Below, piece by piece: positions 1-14,909 of a stretch of 64,000 nucleotides of DNA (within the stretch, counting starts at the first letter, position 1; every line of letters starts with the position of its first letter). Under the pieces are notes generated by a model. The model had not been told where the DNA came from. It saw only the letters and a program-made list of their open reading frames with translations, and did not search any database. The position numbers and the translations under genes are program-made. The stretch lies in the NCBI GenBank assembly GCA_963573385.1, contig CAUYLG010021717.1:1-64000 (forward strand), in the 5' to 3' direction. The DNA is from Cacajao melanocephalus. Its lineage: Eukaryota; Chordata; Mammalia; Primates; Pitheciidae.

Positions 1-1095
<1,095 letters not shown>

Positions 1096-1325
1096 TTAAA
1101 AACAGAAGGACAGTTACCAGAAAGACCCATTCAACCAGTGAATTATAGTTGGAAAGCTCATTTAATGAAGTGAGCATTTTAAATTTTAAAGTATATGGGA
1201 AAATTAGATATTTTCACCTCAAGGTATTATAATTCTCATTATTATTTTAAACCCTTGAGCATTCTGAGCTGTACACTTCTAGACAATACTATGATCTTCT
1301 TATAATTAAAACAATGAAACCTTAC

Positions 1326-1379
1326 TGGTTCTCCTTTTGGGCCAGCTTCTCCTTTGAAACCTGGAACTCCTGGATCACC
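1326..1379 (-). CDS. COL5A2: COL5A2 exon 22: main triple helix
   Basis: This 54-base exon has acceptor ttttttcag/GGTGAT and donor GAACCA/gtaagg. It encodes GDPGVPGFKGEAGPKGEP, containing two KGE triplet junctions, which stabilise triple helices through Lys-Glu pairs. A 233-base intron links it to exon 23. Confidence 0.95.
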
Positions 1380-2708
<1,329 letters not shown>

Positions 2709-2820
2709 CTATGAAACAGCAAGAGTGATGGGATAAGTAGAGACACAGGTAGCAGTCTAGGGCCAGTGACTAAAGAATTATGTCCTTTTGAGCTTCATAT
2801 GGCATAAATGCAGTACTCAC

Positions 2821-2865
2821 CGTTGGGCCTTTGGCACCAGGAGTACCATCAGTTCCTATTGCACC
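2821..2865 (-). CDS. COL5A2: COL5A2 exon 20: main triple helix
   Basis: This 45-base exon has acceptor ccttttag/GGTGCA and donor CCAACG/gtgagt. It encodes GAIGTDGTPGAKGPT. It is separated from exon 21 by the shortest intron in the window (112 bases). Confidence 0.95.
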
Positions 2866-3625
<760 letters not shown>

Positions 3626-4813
3626 CTAAAAGGGTACAAAGAGAAATGTTAATTTAAGAAAATTACAGGCATGGCATTGTACAAAGTTGACTGCTTATTT
3701 GGAATTTTACATTTGAAACCCAAATATTTAAAGAGTCCAAGAGTACAAAGAGTGTCCAACCAAGCTTAAGGAGTGGACTCAGTTTCCCACTTCCTTCTTA
3801 AGGGATGATACTGGTGGCCTCTTCACTGGGAATATTTTCCATATGCAATCTGCAGTTAGAGGAGCCCTACACATCCATCAGGGTTAGCTTAAGTACCCTC
3901 ACCTCTGAACCTCCACAAAATCTGAAATTTTTCTTTCCACCTCTATCAGAATGTTACACTTATCACATATTTAACAGTTAAGATAATCTAGAATCATAAA
4001 GAAAAACTAGAAATATCCCTACACCTCAGGCACAGCAAGTTGCTAAAATATTAAGAATAGATATTCTTAAATGTGCCTGGTTTACTTTTAATATGTTCTT
4101 ACATAAATACTCAGGCTATTCAAGCCCATTTCTGTATAAATGGTGGATACATTCAGACTCTTTAACACAAATCAAATGAGGGAGAAAAACTGACTGACTC
4201 ACTGTGCTCACAGGAGTTGTTTCTGTTCAATGTAAAGCTAGACATTTCAAGTCTAGCAACTTACCACACAATTAGAGCTTTGTGTCATCATTACAGGATG
4301 AATCATATTATTTTCCACTGTATATAAAACAACCTAATATCAGCTAAAATGTGAATCAAGATTCAGACAATAGTTTTCCAAATATGTGAGACTCACTGTA
4401 AAAAAGTTTACGTAAAATTTCGTATCATCATTACTGAACAAGAAATTGTTTTCTTGCTATATAAGCAATATAGCAAATCGTATTTCAGAGCTTAAGATTT
4501 GAGTTGTAAAAATTCAATTCCATTGACCTTCAAGAAAGCATTTATCAGTAAAGTGGAAAACATCTGGGCTACAAATGTCTAATCAACTTAAGTTTTGGTA
4601 ACCTTATAAGCAAAATCCCATCTATTTTTAAAATAAAGAAACAACACTTCTTTGATAAGAATTAAAAGATTTTTTTTTAAAAACGCAAGTTTTTAAGAGC
4701 AGAATGAAGTGGTTAAGGTAACTTAATAGCTCCCTTTATTTCAAGTCAAGATAGTGAGTCCAGCTGGCAAATAAAAATGTCTAGTTGAGTTTTAATTTAT
4801 ATGAACAACAACT

Positions 4814-4849
4814 TTTAGCATAAGTTTTTCCCATGCAATATTTGGGACA
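4814..4849 (+). repeat. Exact 36-bp direct repeat, copy 1
   Basis: The sequence from tttagcataag to atttgggaca is identical to 5869-5904; the flanks differ at once on both sides. Probably the donor copy, because copy 2 interrupts an MIR. Confidence 0.9.
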
Positions 4850-5806
4850 TACCTATACTAAACATGTATTCTTTGCTTATCTGAAATTCAAACTTAATGT
4901 GGTTTCTGTGTATTATCTGACATTATGTACCTGTGTGGATCTAATCCTAAAGAGACATGGAAAACTAAAATTCTAAGCCTTAGGAATCTCATTATTATCA
5001 ATAAAGCATATTGAATCTCTATTTCAATTCATTGAAATGCAAAGAACTGGATGTGGAAGTTTATTCTTTATTCAGAGAGCAGAGACCACGGTAGAACTTT
5101 GTAGGGAAAGCAGGATCCTATCCAAAAACAAAGATCCAGGAATTTTGTGGTGGAGAGAGGCAGGAAGGAAAAGACAGAAAATTTCTAACAGAAACAGTCT
5201 TGCTAGATGTTTGAGTTTTATTTAGCAGTTCTCAGTAGCCAACATCCCAGTACTACAAACACCCAGGAGGAGAGAGAAGTAACCAGAGTGAATGGTTGTA
5301 TATAAACTATGATTGCTAGTGAAGTTAAAGTAAACCCCATGAAAGTTGGAGTATAAACCTCTTTCTGCTAATTCATAGCTTTGTGAGTATTTCCTTAACT
5401 AGAACTCAGTTTGGGGGTGGAGGGTCTCACAAAAAGAGGGAAGGGATTTTGCATGTTTGATAGGGGTATATAGAGAGTCTGGGCCAGAGGCTGTGGCAGT
5501 GACAATTATCAGGACTTCAAGGAGCAGATCAGATTCAGAGGAGAACCCAAGAAGATCCTGCCTACTTGAGTTCACATTGAGTTCTCAGTGAATGCAGGGA
5601 AAGGAATTAAGGCATCATTTTTAAACAAGCTGCATCCCTATAGCACAGCATTTGAATATGTCATTAAAGAGAGCCTACAGAATAATTTGACTTGGTGATT
5701 CTCACATATTCAAGGAATATTTGAAATGTCAGCTACAGACATTTTTCTTCTGGTGTGTTTCTAAGTTTAAATCCAATTTGAGTAAGACAACTAATAAAAA
5801 GCATGA

Positions 5807-5965
5807 ACCTACACTGAGGGTGTCCTCGGCATCAGGCACTATGTGAAGGGTTTATGTAAATGAGGTCATTTAGCATAAGTTTTTCCCATGCAATATTTGG
5901 GACAACAAAATTCCATGAGAAAATAAGGTTTAGAGGGTCCAGGTGACTGTCCGTGACCACAGTCA
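5807..5965 (-). mobile_element. MIR fragment interrupted by a 36-bp templated segment
   Basis: The plus strand reads like the MIR complement: atcaggcactatgtgaaggg, then aatgaggtcattta, then acaacaaaattccatgag and caggtgactgtccgtgacca. Between tcattta and acaac, MIR copies normally have a few bases; here about 30 bases identical to 4814-4849 are found. Confidence 0.6.
5869..5904 (+). repeat. Exact 36-bp direct repeat, copy 2
   Basis: Identical over 36 bases to 4814-4849, 1,055 bp away in the same intron. It lies inside an MIR, with the shared bases ttta at the left edge and aca at the right edge matching the MIR itself. Confidence 0.9.
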
Positions 5966-6734
5966 TTTTTGTACAGCGTAATCTGGTACGTAATCTTTTC
6001 AGGATGAAAAAGTCATTGCCAAAGGGAAATGGTATCAGGGGAACTGGATGTATTGTATCGCTTACAATTTGAAAGAAGTGGTCTGAATTAATTCACCAGT
6101 TTATCTAATGTAATCTTAATGTCCTTCTACTGTCATCCTTGAATTTCTCCCAAAGTACTGAGAGAAAGAACCAATTGTGACTTACTACAAATGTAAGTCA
6201 TCCCACAAAATATGTTAATCCATTCCCACATGGAGAGCCAAATATTCTCCATGCCCACTCCTTTAATGGCTGCGTAGAATTGGGTCCGGGGGTTGGGGGC
6301 TGCAGAGTGATAACAAATGTTAGGTGAAAGAACAGCCTTTTGACAACCTCTAATTTATATAATCCTCCTATTGTTTGGAACATTCTGCTGCTTATTACTT
6401 CTGGATACTCTAAGAATAGAGAATAGAGTTCCAATTCAGTTTAGAGCTCCTGTTCCTTATAGCCATTCTGATTGGGGCATTAGAGTCCTAACACATCAGG
6501 TTTTTTGATATTATAAGGGTACAATTATAAGAAATTTTCCTTTAATTACATTTATACAGTTAATTTTATTTTTTCATGTATCTTTTTCCATATAATGATG
6601 GACAATGAGCATACTCTAGGCTCTTTTCTTAGTTAAAAGTAACTTCCACACTCTTTAATTAAATGTCATTCATCACTTTGGGACTCATGTAATCATGCAG
6701 CATTAAATACTGTATGTTAACATTAACATCTTAC

Positions 6735-6788
6735 CTTCATTCCAGGATTTCCTGGAAAACCAGAAGAGCCTGGTATCCCAAGAGGACC
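6735..6788 (-). CDS. COL5A2: COL5A2 exon 18: main triple helix
   Basis: This 54-base exon has acceptor ttttaatag/GGTCCT and donor ATGAAG/gtaaga. It encodes GPLGIPGSSGFPGNPGMK. The single charged residue is the last lysine. Its frame joins GMK to GEA of exon 19. Confidence 0.95.
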
Positions 6789-7175
6789 CTATTAAAAGAA
6801 ACCAGAAAAGTAATCAGACATATATTTAATTAGTATCTAATTAGGCCATTTTTAGCCTTTGGCATCATTTTGTATTAGACACATAAGAATAACCTGCTTT
6901 TCACTTTAAAATCACAAAGATAATAGTGTAATTGCATTATAAGTATCCTTCAACACTAATCAGTAATGCTAAAAGACGTATCCAAGGTATTACATATAAT
7001 TGGATTACTCAAATAGAATAAAGGATTAAGTCAATCACAAACATAAAGTGCTTCAAACAATTGCCTCTTGAGAGATATACTTTCTTTGTGTTAATCAAAT
7101 AATGAAGTCTTTAGAAAGTTATATTTTATATGTAGTACTTCCTTCTATAAAAATGATGCTTAAGAATCATCTGGA

Positions 7176-7503
<328 letters not shown>

Positions 7504-8068
7504 TTAGAGAGATTTTTCTGGCAATAATAAGTGGATATTTATATTACCCTACATTTGGGTAATGCACGAATTTAAACCACTGATTACCACTGATTAAAAA
7601 GCTACATTTTTAAAAAGTGAGGGTAAGAGGAATTCTAGTACAGATTATTCTGACTTTCCAAGGATTGTCCTTTAATACCATCAGTTTTGAAATAATAAAA
7701 GCCCTTTCAAAGTATACTTATTTTTTCATCCTATGTTTTGTTTCCTACAAATGAGAAAGAGGAAAAGATCCTGGGGGCAAATGATCTCAATTACTGTAAT
7801 TATACTTTACTTTTCACTAATAGCTTTAAATTTTTTTATCTGATGATATTTCAGTATTGGCCCATGTGTATCATGAATATTTCCTACTCTTTCTCTCTTT
7901 CCCTCATAATACTTTCTTTCCTTGGTGTTTTGTTAGTATAATTTACCTTGTAGGGTTTGATGCTACTTTTGCTGTTGCAACAAAATAAAGTTATTCCAAG
8001 GAATATTTATTTAGGAGCATTTTCAGCCACAACTTTGTGCTAAATTACTATGTTAAAAAATGGCTATA

Positions 8069-8170
8069 ATCCCAGCACTTTGGGAGGCTGAGGCTGGTGG
8101 ATCACCTGAAGTCAGGAGTTCCAGACCAGCCTGGAAAACGTGGTGAAACCCCGTTTCTTCTTTAAAAAAA
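8069..8170 (+). mobile_element. Short Alu left-arm fragment
   Basis: It runs from taatcccagcactttggg to gtgaaaccccgtttcttc and a short A run. The flanks aaaaaatggctata (8055-8068) and aaaaaatagctata (8164-8177) look like a diverged target-site duplication, so this is a 5'-truncated insertion of a left arm and not a later deletion. Confidence 0.85.
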
Positions 8171-8239
8171 TAGCTATAGAAAACATTTTATAAATACATT
8201 TGTGCAACTATAAAACACCACTTTTTGGTTTCCTGCAAC

Positions 8240-8402
8240 AGCTATTCACATTAATGACCCTGTGGAATCATCTGTAGAACTTTAAAAAATACTGATTCCT
8301 GAGTCCACCTCTAGAGATTACATTTAGATTGGATTGGACATCAATGTTTTTTAAAGTTTCTAGGCAACTTGAATGTACAGCCAAAGTTGAGAACCACTAA
8401 TT
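8240..8402. mobile_element. MER5-like (hAT-Charlie) non-autonomous element
   Basis: It contains ggaatcatctgtagaacttt, aatactgattcctgagtcc and cagccaaagttgagaaccac, the near-palindromic signature of MER5A. The element is almost self-complementary, so I leave the strand open. Confidence 0.65.
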
Positions 8403-8936
8403 TCATGACAAACAGATAAAGTTTACCACATGATGACTACAATATAAGTATGTACATTTTACTAATAACCAGTGTTAATCATTTATGAAATAATTTATTC
8501 TAGATACCATTGTATTTTCCTTTTAAAAGTCAGGGCACCACTATTAAAGTCACATAATTTGATGGGAAAAGCACATGTATAAGAAGTTGCTCTATAGTTA
8601 GGAAAATAACTTTATGACTTTAAGCTCTTTTTAAAAATTAAATTAATTTTGTATTGCTTGTGGAGATACAAGTTAAGTGTCCCTGACAGAATAATAGTAA
8701 AAGCTTTGATTCACTTTATCTCCACAGAGCAAAATCTACTTTATCTCCACAGAGCTCTTAGGATCCTTTGTACCTCTGGGTAACTCAGCAGTTAATGAGC
8801 AGCGATTGAGGCCATTCACAAGGGAAAACTATTGCAAGTAAAGGACTTTTAAAAAGGTAATATGTTAGAAATGTGTCAAAATTAAAAATTGTGCCTTTGT
8901 TTATAATTTACATTTGATTATTTGTTTATAATTTAC

Positions 8937-9112
8937 AGATGATTCTTTAGTCTCAGCTGTCTTAATTTCATCGTTCACATTTCCAGGAGATTATCTTTCT
9001 CATCATAAAGTTTCTATGTTTAAAATCTCTGAATGATCTCACATTAACTACTATACAAAAGAGCTCAAAAACCCTTTAACAGGTAAGTATAGCCCTCCAT
9101 GATCTAGATCTA
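8937..9112 (+). repeat. Diverged 170-bp direct repeat, copy 1 (L2-like)
   Basis: From tttagtctcagctgtctt to ccctccatgatctag, it aligns to 9673-9842 at roughly 80-85% by eye, including ctatgtttaaaatc and ctgaatgatctcacattaac. The end resembles the L2 motif gccctccatgatctggcc. Confidence 0.75.
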
Positions 9113-9672
9113 GTTATTTAGCTAATTTGCAAAAGCTAAATAAGTGTTCAGATTTTCATCTTCAAATGTGAATTATCACAGTTACAGATGATTACTTATG
9201 AAATAGTACAAGACAGTCCAAAGCAAAATACAATAGCATTGTCCATAGTAGGCAGAAACAGTACAGTGTACAAAATATTGGTACACACGGAGACCTCATC
9301 ATTTCTCATTCCATGTTACGCTTTTACTCCCACAGCTGTATTTATTGCCTGTATGTTAAAAATTTCCAAAACTACATTTGAAATTTAAATTTCTATCCTG
9401 AGCTCCACTCTTGCATATCTAATCACAAAACTGAACTCATTTATTCTCATTCTAAACTCAACCCCACAAACTGCAGTCTGTTCCTCTTTCTTTATTTCCA
9501 ATTTCAGATAAATTGCATCATCCATCAAATACTTTAAACCACAAATCTACTGGGCCATGTCCATTAGAGTTCTTAGCTCACTGATATGCAGTTTGCCTCT
9601 GTTAATATTACAATAACTTTAGTTCCCATCTTTTTAATTTCTCTCTGGAATTATGCCAGTGGTGTTCAAACT

Positions 9673-9842
9673 CATTTTTTAGTCTTAGCCATCTTCATTT
9701 CATCTTCAACATTACTGCATGTAATTCTTCTGGTCATAATATTCCTATGTTTAAAATCCCTGAATGATCTCACATTAACTAGTATAGAAAAGAGCTCAAA
9801 AAACATTTAACACAGTAAATATAGCCCTTCATGATTTAGCAC
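9673..9842 (+). repeat. Diverged 170-bp direct repeat, copy 2 (L2-like)
   Basis: Partner of 8937-9112, 736 bp downstream. It leads into gcccttcatgatttagcacc, which continues as L2-like sequence. Confidence 0.75.
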
Positions 9843-10195
9843 CTGCTTCTCAACCCAATTTTACCTTCTTAGAATTTTCTGAGCCCACTGGGTTTTGTCA
9901 TCTACCCATCCTGCAGACCATGCTATATTCTTGCCCATTTTATATATTAAATACTTACCTCTCAGGGCTTGGCTTGAAAGTTGTTCCCATACCTCAAGTT
10001 GTATACTATATTACAGAGTTAACAATCATGTTATACAACAATATTGATCTCTCTCTCTTCCTTAATAGAACAGTTTTGAAGAAGTACTGTGTGTCCACCA
10101 GCTTTTTATTCCAAGTGTCTGAAACACGGTGAGTGCTCTGTAAATGTTTTTGAATGTACGAATGGAAGAATGAATGAGTAAATTAATGAATTAAT
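9830..10195 (+). mobile_element. L2-like fragment
   Basis: gcccttcatgatttagcacctg and a 3' end of gtgagtgctctgtaaatg followed by gaatgaatgagtaaat resemble the L2 3' region. Old and diverged, so the edges are approximate. Confidence 0.5.
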
Positions 10196-10211
10196 ATGAA
10201 ATGTAACTCAC

Positions 10212-10256
10212 CATTGGTCCAGGTTTTCCAGGCATACCATGTGCACCTCGTTGTCC
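10212..10256 (-). CDS. COL5A2: COL5A2 exon 17: main triple helix
   Basis: This 45-base exon has acceptor ttaattag/GGACAA and donor CCAATG/gtgagt. It encodes GQRGAHGMPGKPGPM. It sits between a 3.2-kb and a 3.4-kb intron, both rich in old repeats, and the coding sequence itself is clean. Confidence 0.95.
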
Positions 10257-10508
10257 CTAATTAAGAGAAAAAGAGACAAGATAGGATAAGATTACATTTT
10301 ATATAATATTTTCTCATAATTCATTTGCTTTATAAAAAATTTCCATGTTACAAATTGAAGAATAAATATTAAAGTTAACTGACAATAACTCTCACTCAGT
10401 TAATAGCAATATAAATACATTTACACAAGCTGATATGGTAGTAATAAATTTATCTATTCTTATAGCAATAAAAAATAAATCAAGATTGAAAAAATAAGAC
10501 TGATTAAA

Positions 10509-10674
10509 ATGACTCATTTTACTTTAATGTATCACCTTCTAACAAATGAACTCAGAGACAATAAAAATTTGAACACCTCAATATTCTTAATATGATTCAT
10601 TTTTCTTTAATGTATCACCTTCTAACAAATGAACTCAGAGACAACAAAAATTTGAACACCTCAATATTCTTAAT
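10509..10674 (+). repeat. 83-bp tandem duplication, two copies
   Basis: Units 10509-10591 and 10592-10674 abut exactly and differ at only three places (gactcatttta/gattcattttt and caata/caaca). About 96% identity points to a recent tandem duplication; the unit itself is not a known repeat to me. Confidence 0.95.
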
Positions 10675-10744
10675 AGCCAGATAAACTCAAAGAACCAATG
10701 TCCAGAAAACAAAACACACACAGAGAGATAAATTAAGTTATAGT

Positions 10745-11163
10745 GAATTCTGTGGGTTTCACCCAAATCTCCCTTAAGTACTGAGGTATTCATTCTGTCA
10801 GCTGGAAATATAACCTACTGATGGCTCACGATTGAGACATTCCCTAGGAATTGCCCTCAGCTAAAGGGAATTAGCTCTCCCAAGACTGTGCTCTTTCCTT
10901 CGTCATTGCAAGGATACAAAGCATTGGCCCCTATTTGAGACAAGTCTGCAAGAGCCATTTCAGCTCTATAGTTCCCCTGACACTGACTGAGGTCTCTGTT
11001 GTAATTGCAACACAATTCAGTTTCTCCCTCTGACAAATCCTGATTTTATTCATTCCTTCAAAAATACAGTTTCAAAGAGTACTCACCAATAAATTTCCTG
11101 TACTGTATACAAGTCACTTTTTTGAGGCTGTTTCCTAGGAAACCTGACCTAAGACCCTAAGAC
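10745..11163 (+). mobile_element. LTR-like sequence of ERVL (MLT2) type
   Basis: It contains attgccctcagctaaaggga, actgtgctctttccttc, caccaataaatttcctgta and ctgtttcctaggaaacctga, then ends cctaagacca, as MLT2-type LTRs do. Directly after it, ttgatgcaagagtggta resembles the Leu-tRNA primer site of ERVL elements. Family assignment is from memory, and the 5' edge is uncertain. Confidence 0.45.
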
Positions 11164-12890
11164 CATTGATGCAAGAGTGGTAGAAGAAAGCAAACTCTAA
11201 AATGGAATTTTTAAGCTGAATTTCCCACTGGTAAACTGGTGACAGACAGAGTTATGAATCACCCTTGGCATGCTGCAATGGCACAATGGTAAATACTGTC
11301 ACCAGTGGTGAACAGAGATATTTTAAGGGAATGAGCTAGTGATGCAATATCTCAGACATTTGAGAAGAAATAAGAAAATAGTGATTATAAAGCTATTTAT
11401 AATTGCATGGGTCTTGTATAGTGCATCTATTGGAGAAAGACACTAAAAGGCTGATGGTGATTAATCAACAATGTAAGAATCCTTGGCAGCATTTTTTTTA
11501 ATTCTCATCTTCTACAATCAGAGAGAAGAAAAATAAATATCAGGCCCAGCCCAGAACTTAATGCTAAGAGTATAAGAGCTCTTGGGATGGGTGAATTCTC
11601 AAACCTAGAAAGTCTGTTATGTCATGGTCAGGGTCTTGGATTGGGAGGAATGGGACTCTGAGATTTAGCATTAGGATATGTGGGTCAACACACTTAAGAA
11701 CTTCAGCTAGGCCCAGTGACTCATGCCTTCCAACACTTTCAGAGGCTGAGACAGGAGGATTACTTGAAGGCAGGAGTTTGAGACCAGCTTGGACAACAAT
11801 GTGAGACCCCATCTCTACAGAAAAATTAGTCAAGAATGGTGGCATGCACCTGTTGTCCCAGCTATTTGGGAGGCTGAGGTGAGAAAGTATCACTTGAGCC
11901 CCAGGAGTTCAAGGCTACAGTGAGTAATGACTGTGCCACTGCACCATAGCTTGGGCAACAGAGCAAGACCATGTCCTCAAAATTTGAAAGAAAAAAAATA
12001 GAACTTTAAAATCTCAGGCTCATCTAAAGTCACTGGGCATACAGAAGTGGCCCATTCCCCCATGAATAGTTGGTACTTCTCTCTTGTTTGAAGATGATGC
12101 CTAAGCTTCTACTTTAGCAGACAACATAAGCCTCCCTTCTGGACACTAGACTGATAACTAGCAATACTCCTGATTTTTAAAAAAGATATCTTACACCAGA
12201 GTATCTATAAGACCTAAACATCAGGTACAGGTGGGATCTAAGGAAGAATATAAGGGTCTTGGTCCTGAAGGCACTATATCAAAAAAATACATAGTATAAA
12301 GTTGGGAAACTTTAATGATGTGGAAACACTCTCTCATGATATTGCAGTTTAACACCCTGGTAAGAACCCTGAGAAATAATGCAAATGCTAACACGGGAGA
12401 CAGTTCTTAGAGATGTGGGAAGAGCAATGGCCCATGCTGGGGCAGAAATGTCAGAACTCCCTTGGCAGATGGTAGAAGAAAGCACAAAGAAGTGAACATA
12501 CTATGTTGATAGACTATGTCAGCCTGGATAAGCCAACAGCTGACTCTATTCTATAATATTTTCTATATCCCCTTAGGACACCTTGCTTACTAGAGTGATA
12601 AAGAACAGCCTGGTGAGAGGGTATGCTTTCCAAACCAGAAGCCCTGAATTTGGTACTGTTGAGAAGCTCTGAGTTGGTTGTCCTCTATGGGCTGAGGGTA
12701 ATAGCAGAGACAGTATAAACCTGGGATTTCTAATAGTAATGGGGATGATTGGATCTTGAAATAATAGAGGAAAGGTGGCAGTCCGTAACTCTCTAAAGCA
12801 AAGTAGGTGCAACGTAATGAAATATAAGTTTGAAATATTAGCATAGCCTGACCTTCAGAGAGGTGTGAAAATAATAGAATATGCCCCCTA
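11164..12890 (+). mobile_element. Decayed ERVL-like internal region
   Basis: The region follows the LTR-like sequence and has no surviving open frame of note. Phrases such as aaccctgagaaataatgc are consistent with old ERVL/MaLR internal DNA. It is an ancient, broken remnant with no second LTR seen and an AluJ inserted at 11707. The call is tentative. Confidence 0.3.
11707..11998 (+). mobile_element. Old Alu (J-like)
   Basis: Both arms are readable but diverged (cccagtgactcatgcctt, gagaccagcttggacaac, tgcaccatagcttgggcaac), ending in a mixed A-rich tail. Flanks agaactt on both sides hint at the target-site duplication. Confidence 0.9.
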
Positions 12891-13408
12891 CACAGGTTCT
12901 AATTACATAAGTAGCCACAAGAGTATTTCTCAATCTGTATAATTAAAATGAATCAAGGACAGGTGATCAGGAGGCGCAGCTCTTTCAAAGAGTACAGAGT
13001 ACCCACCTTTTAGGAGTATGAGGAACATAAAATGCTTGGAACAATTCTTGGCATACAATAAGCACTTGATAAACATTTCCTATTATTGTAATTTTATTAC
13101 TATATGTAAGTTTGTGTTTTTCTATGGACTGTATTCCATGCTGCTATAAGTATTCATTATTTTCTTAATTTTTGTATTAAAGTTGATGACAAATGTACTG
13201 TGGTTATATGTTAACATTAAAAGCAAGTGAAGACTGTTCAAGAATTCCCTGTACTTTCCTTCCAACTTTTCTGTAAACCTGACTTTATTCCAAAAGAAAA
13301 ATATAGGTGACCAGTACTGTTACTTTCATTTAAAAGGCAAGTTCAGTAAACCAAATCTGAAAAAGAAATATACATCTCAGCAGTATAAATAAAAGCAGAT
13401 ATACTTAC

Positions 13409-13462
13409 AGGAGTACCCTGTGGCCCAAGTCTCCCTCTCTCTCCTGGCATTCCCCTCGGACC
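13409..13462 (-). CDS. COL5A2: COL5A2 exon 16: main triple helix with a GMPGER motif
   Basis: This 54-base exon has acceptor atctacag/GGTCCG and donor ACTCCT/gtaagt. It encodes GPRGMPGERGRLGPQGTP. GMPGER, read as GMOGER if the Y-position proline is hydroxylated, has the GxOGER form recognised by collagen-binding integrins in other fibrillar collagens. Binding in type V is inference. A 26-base open run above the exon is intron and not coding. Confidence 0.95.
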
Positions 13463-13958
13463 CTGTAGATGATAGAGAAGAAATATCTTTTGAAGCACCT
13501 AATTTGAAATTCAAGGTAGTCTGACTATCCCACTCAATCCAATTGAGATTCAAGATAACTGGCCACGTAGCAGGAGTATCTCCAGGGACAATGTTAGGTT
13601 TGAAACACTCTCCCCCTGTGGAGATAAATAACCTATCATCTCTTACATAAATAGATTTCACTTAACCTAGCTTTGTTAATGGGCTAAATCTACAATAATC
13701 TTAATTTGATCACTGAGTATAGAAAAAGAATAAGGGCATTCAACTGTTAAGAGAAACAATGAAATGGAGGAAGCCTTTTCTGTTAGAAGGGCTCAACTGT
13801 CCTGTGCTTGTCTATCAGCTGGTTATCAAGATTATTTTACGAGCCAACAGATGGTCTCCATTTATTTTTATTTTTCATTTAAAAATTATCTTGTTATAAT
13901 CTGAAAAGCCAGGAAACATAAAATTAGAAATTTAAGAAACAAGAAAACCAGCACATAC
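13463..13958 (-). other. Intron 15
   Basis: About 500 bases with no repeat or other feature that I recognise. Confidence 0.6.
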
Positions 13959-14003
13959 CAGAGGACCCATGGCACCCATTGGACCAGTAGGGCCTGCTTC
14001 ACC
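13959..14003 (-). CDS. COL5A2: COL5A2 exon 15: main triple helix
   Basis: This 45-base exon has acceptor ggttttag/GGTGAA and donor CCTCTG/gtatgt. It encodes GEAGPTGPMGAMGPL, an uncharged stretch apart from the first glutamate, with two methionines. The donor is gtatgt, a normal but less common variant. Confidence 0.95.
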
Positions 14004-14855
14004 CTAAAACCAAAATGAGAATACATTACAAGTGATACTCAAATCACTTTGTTCCATGTGTATCATTTTAAAAGTATATTTTCAAAGAGGACATATGAAG
14101 GATGTACTTATATAGGATCTCAGAATGTTGTTTTGTTACCTCTTCTCAAAATGGAATAAGTAGTTTTAAAGAAATACATATAAAATAATATTGGGGACTT
14201 AAGACTGATGGAAACTATCACACCTAGCCACAGTAACTAGTCTCAGGAAAGGACTTATATGGCTATGTCCGACATGTCTCAAGTAAAACTTTACAAAGCT
14301 AAAACTGATTGTAATATTCGCTTCAGATCTATTCTAAAAGACTTAGAAATAAAAAATGTGAAAGCCAAATGATTTTCCACATTAGGTTCATGATGCTTTC
14401 CCCTAAAAATTCCTTTATACTTCCTTGATGTTTTTTCTTCCTGTAGAAATACAAATACATTTTGAGAAGAAACAATGAGCAGAAGGTCCTGGTATTAAAG
14501 GAGTCCTCAATAATGGGGCAAATGAATAATCTAAACCTTTCAGATATTTTTTAAGGAGAAAAATAAATGATTGTATCTTAGAAGATAGATTCATAGTGCC
14601 ATCTTCATATGAAGATAACACCCATCCTACACTGGCAGATACTCAGTGCCATCACGGCTATTCTTGGGGGCATATTTAAGTCATGTCATGGTAAAGCCAT
14701 CGCCACTCATCTTTGAAAAATTACATTTATTTACCTAACTATTTATTTCTAGCCCTCTCTCCTGCTGAATCAAGGTGGTTCTAAAAAATGTGTAGGCATT
14801 TGAAGCAAAACTAAGATGCCAAGGTTAGGTTACAGTGAGATCATTATAAGATTAC
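14004..14855 (-). other. Intron 14
   Basis: About 850 bases of AT-rich sequence with nothing recognised. Confidence 0.6.
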
Positions 14856-14909
14856 CTTGGATCCAGGTGCTCCAACTTCACCTTTAGGGCCTTCAAGACC
14901 TTTGTGTCC
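14856..14909 (-). CDS. COL5A2: COL5A2 exon 14: main triple helix
   Basis: This 54-base exon has acceptor cttctcag/GGACAC and donor TCCAAG/gtaatc. It encodes GHKGLEGPKGEVGAPGSK. It continues the basic GHR-GHK cluster of exon 13 across the splice junction, giving a charged patch next to the cross-link lysine. Confidence 0.95.

Larger units (their letters stand above)
3626..6734 (-). other. Intron 18
   Basis: This 3.1-kb intron is mostly unrecognised AT-rich sequence with an old MIR near 5810-5965 and the two copies of an exact 36-bp repeat. No coding sequence is supported; short open frames have no splice or protein support. Confidence 0.7.
10257..13408 (-). other. Intron 16 with ERVL-like remnant and AluJ
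   Basis: It holds an 83-bp tandem duplication, an LTR-like stretch, an old retroviral-looking internal region and an AluJ. Nothing supports a host gene. Confidence 0.65.

Noticed and set aside
12455..12475. ttggcagatggtag as a further CTCF-like site
   Set aside because: It lacks the CCA and AG core bases.
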